Source: Prinia subflava
Lineage: Eukaryota > Chordata > Aves > Passeriformes > Cisticolidae
DNA length: 64,000 bases
Direction of reading: 5' to 3'
Assembly: GCF_021018805.1 (NCBI RefSeq)
Contig: NW_026960612.1
Span: 2,108,001-2,172,000 of the forward strand
The notes below the pieces were generated by a model. It was not told where the DNA came from. It saw nothing but the letters and a program-made list of their open reading frames with translations, and did no database searches. Shown piece after piece: positions 56,600 to 64,000 of the stretch; the stretch's first letter is position 1, and each line of letters opens with the position of its first letter. Made by a program: the position numbers and the translations under genes.

Positions 56600-58630
56600 A
56601 GGCAGGCGATGCAAGGGCTCACTTCCAAAGAAGCAGCCTGCACTAACTTCCTATTGTATGAAGGTTTCATTTTACCCAATTTTCTTTCTGCTTGTTTATT
56701 TATCAAGTTGCTTCTTCACTGTTCCATGCACACCGGGCAGTTTTTATTGTGCCTGGTTTGTTTGACTAGAAAAGGAGCATCAACATCCAAAGAACTGCAG
56801 GTGTGACCTGATGGGAAGCTTGGTGGTTTCTGGTCCCTTCCTCTCTGCCTCTTACCGCCCAAATGCTGCACTGACCTGCTGTAGTTTGGTTCTCACCTTG
56901 GCGTTACCACAGTGCATCTCCTATAAAGCACTTTTGTGTGACATTTCTTGTGTTTGGTACACTTTTTGAACCTGAGAAACTTCTCAAAGCAGGACCAGAT
57001 ATTGAAAGAACACATAGCTCGCCCTGTTTGGCATATACTTATGTGAACACTGGCTACTTACAAGATTTGGGATGAAAAAGATATTTGTCCAACTATGGCA
57101 CTTCTCAGACAAAGAGCAAGAGTGTTGGTTTATACTACAAATCAAGTTTCCTTTTGGAATCATATTTGTGCAGTTTTGTTACCTATTGTTTCCCAAGTAG
57201 TCAAGCAGTCACAACTGTCATGAAGACATGGATCCAAAAAAGCTCTGTGGGTTTCAGTCTAATTACTTAGACTTTGAATAAAGTGTACCAGAAGTTCATA
57301 GCTAGTAATTTATTCTTCATAATTTGTCTCTTCTTTCTTCTAAACAAAAAGTTTTGTGTACTCTATTCAGAGAGAAGAAACCATGATTACATAGCCCTAG
57401 GTGATAGTTTCTTCACAATAAACAGTTAAGGGTTGCAAGGGACAGTTTACAAACAAATTCCACCAAGCAGCACATACCTTATGGTCAGGACTTGTGAATA
57501 ACAACTGCACTTTTCAAAACAAGGACTTGCTCACAGACTAAATGTCCTTAACAAGAAGTTGAAATAGTATTTGGAATTAATAAACTGAAAGCAGAAAATG
57601 AGTAATACCGACATGCTCTTATTTGGTGCACAGCATGGGCTCCCTGAGTATGGTATGAGCAGTGCCCAGGCTGCCTCAGAGTGGCTGGCAGCACACGAGG
57701 TGCTGGAAGCCATTGGCACCAGCTCCAGTGCTTCACGTTACCCTCTGTTGTTAGTAGGCAGCACCATTACTCAACCCTGCTCATGGTGACATCCAGCAAA
57801 GTAACCCTGCAAACCCTCAGGATATGATTGTCATTTTCTGCAGGAGGTTAGTGAGGTACTGCTGGGAGCAAGACGGCTGCCTGCACCCTGCTGCTGCCTC
57901 ACAGCAGCACTGCCTCACTTGTGGTGTGCAAATGGGTGCTGTTTGTCTGGGCCAGGGTGGCATTTACTCCTGAGATCAGCTCTTCTTATTGCAGGGCAGA
58001 TACAGACATCCTCTGGCTGCTTCAGTGCCCCATGGGGCACAGACAACCACGTATCCATAGGTCAGTGTGACATGGCTTGATGTTTTGCTTGGCCAAATGA
58101 TGCAATCTTTCTGCCCGAGCAGCTTTCTGTCCTAGCATCATGCCATCCATTTGTTTTGGACAAGGCATAGTCTAAATAGCCTGAGACAGAAAATCCCTTT
58201 TTACATTAGATTTGCATGTACTTGCCATCATAAAGATTGCCAAATGAGCCAGATTACCATGTTTCTGTGGGGCACAATCCAAAGCCATTTTCCTACTGAA
58301 TAACAAATCTCATGCTAGATGAGATTTGCTCATGTTTCTTATTTTGAAGAGGCATGATGGGAAACCTTTCTTTTTTCTGTCTGGGACAAACAGAAAAATC
58401 TGACAAACTAGAATCAAAGCCCAAACCAGGAAAGCAGAACTCTAAAATATCCAAGAAATTGCTTTCATGCTCTTTCTCACAGTGGGTAGCTATACTTCTA
58501 CACAACTGGGAGAAATGCTAGCCCTGCCTGCTCTCACCTCTGAAAAGAGATGAGGCTCATGCTAATATGTACATGGGTCTGCTCAAACATATCCTCAGAC
58601 AAAGGGAAACATGATGAAGAAGAGTGAGAG
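56600..58630. other. Upstream flank of COL25A1, nothing recognised
   Basis: Unique-looking sequence past the CpG island. Short open frames (for example 57598-57789) have no supporting motif. Confidence 0.5.
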
Positions 58631-58638
58631 GAGAAATG

Positions 58639-58990
58639 TGTTGACCGACACGCGAAATGACAACACGGAGGCAAGAGGTCTGCAGTGCAAGAGCTGCTCC
58701 CCCAAAAGAGGGTGAGCCTGTTTATTTCTTTAATTTTTATACATTTGTGGGTCTGATTGTGGATTGGCTGCTGGGGTTACTACCCCTTCACCCCACTGGC
58801 CAGACCAGCTGTCAATCAATATTATTTCAGGCTAGAGAATATGTAAACAAAAGACAGTGAAAAGAAACAAGGTTTGTTTATGTTCCAAGGCGTGAGAAAC
58901 TGAAAAACTGACTCCTAATATTGTGCAGAAACTAAAGAACTGACTCCATCTTATGAACAAAGCAGAAGGCTTTAGAAAAACTCACAAAAA
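58639..58990 (-). mobile_element. Solo class II-type LTR, probable
   Basis: On the plus strand the left end reads TGTTGACCGACACGCG. A TTTATTTC at about 58719 is AATAAA on the minus strand. The GC-rich R-U5 then AT-rich U3 profile matches other short LTRs here. The right end is not defined and no duplication was found. Confidence 0.4.
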
Positions 58991-61533
58991 CCAGGGCGAC
59001 AGAGAAAGACCAGTGTCAAGTCTTCTTCCTTGTTCCAGCTTAAAGTTACATTTTTCTTTTTGCTAAAGCTTAGTTCTGGGAAAGATGTCAGCTGAAAGTT
59101 TGTTAAAATGCTTAGAAATTACCTGATGATGGCAGCATTTGAGAAAAAATTATTTCCCATAGCTTTTTTCCTAATGTGTTTTCATCTAGGAACAGATAAC
59201 AGAGAGTCTTTGAAAATGCAAATTAGCAGTATCCTCTGCAGCAAAACCATGGTGATTTTCCGGATAGGGGCATTATTTATCCACTTCACAGCAAGGCTGG
59301 TCTGGAACAGACTGGACTGAGCTGCAGACTCTGAGCAGCAAGCTAGATTATGCACAGTCTGATTAAATCTAGCACTGGAGTTGTTTGTGTAGGTGAAGAA
59401 CATAACAGAAATGTTTTACCTGTTATAAAAATCTCCAGTCACGTCTGCCCAAGTCGAGAGCATTAAAGCAGCCATGCTCAGTTACTTGATACCATCAAGT
59501 GGACAACCAGCAGCTTTGCAGTACGCTTGTCCCATCTAAACACAATAAACCAGAGGAAAAAATGTTAAGGCACAGCATTTGCTGCTTTTGCCAGCTTTCC
59601 ACAAGTGGGAGGCAGAGTGAATCCAGGACATGCATATATTCAGTGCCAATGAGCCTGCTTCTTATTTTGTAGCCATGATGATACCAGAGTCAAGAAGGCA
59701 TCTACTTAGTATCATAAGTAAGATTAAAACCAGATTGCCGTAGCACTTTTGAGAATGCTATCCATGCAATGAAAGAACAGAGTTTCTTTTTTTTTTTCCC
59801 TCTCTCTCTTAAAAAAAAGCCATTATATTTTTAACCTTTTTTATTGGTGAAGATTTATAGCTCTTGAATTAGAGGGAGTAACGGTCTAACAAGTTAAACT
59901 CCTATTCCAGGAGTAAACCAGACAGCAGTTCATATGGGCAAGCAGTAATTTATTTAACTGCTTACTGCCAGGAACTGTATCTCATGTTGCTGGTCACATT
60001 TAAGATATTATACCATGCAAGTTTAGGTTACAAAACACTTAAAATGCTTTAAAAGCCTATTTTGTATCTGATAGCCAGAATACAGCATCTTGAAATAATA
60101 TCTGTACACCAGGTATTTTGAGCTGGCCACTAACACATGCAGGTAGTGTATAAGAAATGACAAATCTGTAACACTCCAACTCAAACAGTAGCAAAAGGAG
60201 GAGAATTTTAAGTAAGGTCTGCTGAAATGCTGGTGCACACAGACCTGAGGCAGCCACGCTTACCACCAAGAGGGAAGTGCTCTCCTTTTGAAGATTCGAA
60301 TCTCTAAAGGCCACATTTCAGCAGATGTTGTGTATGACCAGGCCAAAGGTATTGACACAAGATGCTACTGTTTGCATTTCATGGGTCTGTATTTGAAGAT
60401 GTGGATGGTGTTTACAGATAAGTTTTCCACCAGACAGGACTAGTGTCTGGAGTTCTTTCCATATTTTTATGTCTACAGCATGCTGTATTCTGGCTGACCA
60501 ATCCACAGTCCACTACTGTATTTCTTTACCAGATACAACATAAACTCGTGACTAAAATTATGTAAAAACAGATGAGTGAAACAAGTATTCATCTGCTGAA
60601 ACAACAAGCCATGTTCAATTTGTGATATATATTGCATATATGATCAGGAAGGGCAGAAGGCAGAGAATAAATACAAACAGGGATTGGAGTCTAGGACCTC
60701 GAGTCAGAGCTGAGGTGACACACACAAAGAAACGCTCAAATGATTAATAATGGTTATGCAAACCCTTCTACAAAGGTTCATGCTTTCAAATGCAGCTTAT
60801 ATATTATTCATTCTGTGTGGAGCCGGATTGTATCTGCTTTCTGCTTCTTCCTCCATTCATCTCTCTCCTGCTCAGTTCAGCCTTCAAATTGGAGTGCATC
60901 TTGCACCCTAAATAAGATTTTACTCAACTTTTGTATACTTATATGGGGAAAATGCAAGGTGGAAGCAGAATCCAGCACTTGTCTAACTTCTTAGCTTTCT
61001 GGCAGGTTAGGTAGTATGGTATTTCTCATTGCCCTGCTCATAATATACATCAAGATAGCTCAGAATCACCAGAAAAACAACTTACTTCACTGTTTTGGGA
61101 AGAAAGTTGGAAAAGCCTTTAAAATATCCAAATTTATTGCCTCCTGTCACTTTAAATTTAATATAACCACATTAGAGTATACATGATGCAGTATATTAAT
61201 ATACTTAGCAGATGGATAACACTTGCTCTTGATTTAATACTTAGATGTACTCATTTCACGTCTACTGTACAAACACTTCATATATTTGAATCTTTAAGTC
61301 AGACATCTTCAGACTAGAGGGCATTGAGTCACATGAGCATAGGATTTAGTTTATTAGTTTCATGACCTTACTGGTATTTTGGCATACCTGATATTAAAAA
61401 TAATAATAAAAAATAACCAAAAAACTTACATCTGGATTTTAATATATTTCACAGCATTTCCTTTTTCAACATGATGAAAATAGCTCTCCTAGACCTACAA
61501 ACTGATTCAAGACAAAATTCAGACCCTTGTCGC
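58991..61533. other. Upstream flank, nothing recognised
   Basis: AT-rich sequence. No gene, RNA or repeat that I can support. Confidence 0.5.
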
Positions 61534-61800
61534 TGTTAGCCATGCTCGAATAACACACGGAGTCGGAATTTGGGAGAGCAGCATCAGCAGAGAAAAATCT
61601 CTGCCCTTTGTTTATTACTTCCTATTATATACTTTTTGAAAGGTGACCATGGATTGAAGGGTGGTATTCCCACCTCTCAACCACATTGGTCAAAGGGACT
61701 GTCACACAACCCTGTCTGTTTCAGAAAGGAATGTGAAAACAATATCAATGTTTACAGAAAACACCTGCTGTTTACATGAAAAGAGCATGAGAAGGTGCAA
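61534..61800 (-). mobile_element. Solo LTR, probable
   Basis: The left end TGTTAGCCATGCTCG is followed by CACACGGAGTCGG and TTTATTACTTCC, the reverse of an AATAAA signal. The short length and layout resemble a class II LTR on the minus strand. The right end is uncertain and no duplication was found. Confidence 0.4.
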
Positions 61801-61897
61801 ACCTACTTTAATATGAACGCTCAGCAAACTAGAAAATCTCATGGTGACAGATCCTGTGTCATTCTTTACTAAAATTCACATGAATGCGTTACAAAAC

Positions 61898-62287
61898 TGT
61901 ACTGGTTTGAAAGCAAAACCAGTGAGACTCCAAGTCAGAAATACAATTTAATAGAGACAGAACAAACAACAAGAAAGGTAAAAATAAAATAAAAATAAGA
62001 CAAATGCAGTAGTACAAAGGACCACTGACAGAGTCAGAACGCAAACCTGACACCCTGTTGGTCAGGGTGTTGGAAGCAGTCCAAAGTAAGTCCTCCTGGA
62101 GTGACAGATGTGGCTCCGTTGGAGTAGAGATGATCCTCAAGAAAGGGGTCCAGTCTTCCTCTGGGAATCCAGTGGAAACAGGCTGCTCTGGGGTCCCTGT
62201 GTCCCCATTTCATCTGGGTAGGGAATGGTTGGCTCCTCCCTACTGGGTGGTGTATCTCACAATGGGATGATGTAATGTTTCATGTCA
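61898..62287 (-). mobile_element. Solo LTR, probable
   Basis: On the minus strand it starts TGACATGAAACATTAC and ends TTTGCTTTCAAACCAGTACA. An ATTAAA-type signal is near the 3' end (about 61950). The terminal CACTGG..CCAGTACA wording is a style that I associate with avian LTRs. No target-site duplication is evident. Confidence 0.5.
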
Positions 62288-62842
62288 CTGGGTTTTTTTT
62301 CTCAGAGAAGTTACTACAATAAAGAGTAAACTGCTGAGAGATCTCAGTGGAAACCACCTCTGAAAAAGGCAGCAGTAACTCTGAGTACATTTTTAGAGTC
62401 CCAACACAGTTACTAGAAATGTAAAGTTCCTGCAGGATACTAGCAAATATAGAATCATTATAATGCAGACAAACTAACATTTCTATAAGCCCTGTCAATT
62501 ATTTACATACTTAAAACAGGTTGAAGCTTCTGAAATCTACAGACATGAGTCAAAGATGGACAAGATTTTTGTGGAACAAACAATTAGGAATAAGAAAAGC
62601 CAGAAGACAGAAGGAGGAAGGTTGCATTACTAAATTAAAAGGAAAGAGCCAGGAAGCAAGCAGAATTCAAGTCTCAAAATAGATTTTAAGAGCGTGAAGG
62701 AATTGTTGCAGCAGGAATTCTCCCCTTGCTTCAGCGGATGGTCCCCATGTGACTTAAAGACAGATAAAGTCTGTTGATTTTGCCCTCACCTCCCCTGCCC
62801 CCCCCCGAAATTGGAATTAGTATATTTTGAATAATTTACCTG

Positions 62843-63496
62843 TGTAATAAATATGGTATATTAATTCGTGTTTTTGGTGTATGTAGAATGTAAATATGTT
62901 CTGTAAAATAGAATGAAAGCAGGTTGGGTTCGAAACAGACTAATCTCAGGATGGGCAACACCCAGGAACGACTATTCAAAGAAGGACAATGCCTTGCCGG
63001 GAATCGGGAGTCCACTATTGACATCCAAATGAAAGGCAAATCAAGATCGAAATCAGTCCTCCAGGGGCAGCAAAACTGTGAAACGCCCAGCCATCACCAA
63101 GATACAATCAGGGGGACGCCTTTCCATTCAGAACTTCATCTCCCATTCATACAACGGAGGAAAGAAATTAACACTCATCCTTTTGTGAGGAAACCCCATT
63201 CAGCAGGCCAGACGACAGAGATGAATTCGAAAAACCACCCCGAAAACAAAGAACTGTGGGGAAATCCTCTGCTGTGGGTCAAATAAACTGTATAAAACAA
63301 GGACCCTGAAAAAAGCCCAATTCGTGAATGAGGGGGTTACGGTGCGATAGAGGCTATAACTGAGGTTCACCCAGTGTCAATCCCGGGCATCGGCACTGTG
63401 TTTCCGATTGTTGGTTTTGCCTAAAATTTTGTCTTCTAATTCTTTAATTAATAAAATTATATTTTGTTAATTGGAATTGGATTGGCATTTATAACA
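62843..63496 (+). mobile_element. Solo LTR, same family as the env-only ERV LTR
   Basis: A roughly 653-bp element from TGTAATAAATATGG to CATTTATAACA, flanked by ACCTG (62838-62842 and 63496-63500), a 5-bp duplication. It has TGTATAAAACAAGG (a TATA box at about 63288) and AATAAAATT near 63450. The shared GGTGCGATAGAGGC (about 63340) and the identical last bases tie it to the LTR at 3093-3635. No internal sequence remains. Confidence 0.8.
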
Positions 63497-63500
63497 CCTG

Positions 63501-64000
63501 GAATAAAATTTCTTCTTATAAGAACTACATATCTGACAATCAGTGCATCTTTTTACACTGTCATCCACAATTTTGCTCATTGCCACGTCCTCTCTCTTTT
63601 ACCAAATTACTATGATGCTATCAAATGAAAATCCCTATCAGGATGCCCATGACACTTCTTGCAGTTTCTGTTTTATGTTACTAGGCCTGAAGAAAGCAGT
63701 GGTGGGCTCAGAAGATTTGTCTTTTCAAATTGGTTGTTGAATCTCTCATTTCAGTGAGATCTGGGAACAGATGTCTACATGCTCACTACTACCTCCCCAG
63801 AGAGTCACGTCACAGAAAAAAACATATCATTCAGCAAATTGTAAAAAAAGTGAGTGATCTAAGCACAAATTCTCTGTCATAACTCTCAAAGCTGTTGTAT
63901 CATGAAAGGGAAATCTGAAAACTAATTTTAATTTAAGATTTAGTTTCCTGTGTTACAGAATTCAATGAAATGTTGATGTATTTTTTTTTTTAATAAAGGA
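63501..64000. other. Upstream flank, nothing recognised
   Basis: Short AT-rich stretch with no gene signal. An open frame at 63543-63740 shows no known motif. Confidence 0.5.

Noticed and set aside
57598..57789. Short open frame in the upstream flank as a possible exon
   Set aside because: No recognisable protein motif or convincing splice sites, and it overlaps open frames on the other strand.
1..64000. Bacterial-type systems, CRISPR arrays, tRNA or rRNA genes
   Set aside because: The window shows splice sites, CpG islands, ERVs and a LINE. No spaced repeats, RNA-gene sequences or operon structure were seen.

Overview
The window looks like vertebrate nuclear DNA, most likely from a bird and probably a songbird. 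It has a CR1 LINE fragment, many class I, II and III endogenous retroviruses (ERVs), and two exons that I recognise as COL25A1 (collagen type XXV alpha 1) on the minus strand. Exon 1 (coding part 55349-55708) lies in a CpG island, and exon 2 is at 54441-54510. Everything left of 54441 is then probably COL25A1 intron 2, and everything right of about 56560 is upstream flank. This is inference, because no further collagen exon is visible. There are no bacterial-type operons, CRISPR arrays or RNA genes that I can support.

Layout from left to right. 151-3638: a plus-strand class I ERV that keeps only env between its LTRs and has a chimeric left LTR. 9251-10664: a 1.4-kb solo LTR. 12470-12915: a CR1 fragment. 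13241-14844: a remnant of a class II ERV (3' LTR, env tail, integrase). 14845-17650: the 3' LTR and decayed interior of another minus-strand ERV, split by a second 1.37-kb solo LTR. 20430-21150: an isolated GC-rich island. 23040-37708: a class II (betaretrovirus-like) provirus with a 6-bp target-site duplication (TSD). Its gag is split by a class III (ERV-L-like) provirus at 29347-35882, which has a long open Gag and a nearly complete pol. 38672-39202: a solo class II LTR. 43318-52507: a class I provirus with a 4-bp TSD, whose 5' LTR holds a third copy of the 1.37-kb solo LTR in the opposite orientation. 54441-56560: the start of COL25A1, with a small LTR in intron 1. 58639-63496: several solo LTRs in the upstream flank.

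All three large proviruses are on the minus strand, the same sense as COL25A1, so their poly(A) and splice signals lie in the sense orientation of the host transcript. The insertion order can be read from the nesting: the ERV-L element came after the class II provirus, and the long solo LTR came after the class I provirus. Every provirus is damaged by ambers, frameshifts or deletions. The least damaged reading frames are the ERV-L-like gag (no internal stop) and the class I pol (one amber).

I found no convincing new biological system. The points most worth a second look are: the ERV-L-like Gag with a hydrophobic N-terminus and no zinc knuckle; the amber between its gag and pol, which sits in a perfect inverted repeat; the in-frame TAA in COL25A1 exon 1; the chimeric LTR at the left end; and the orphan GC island.
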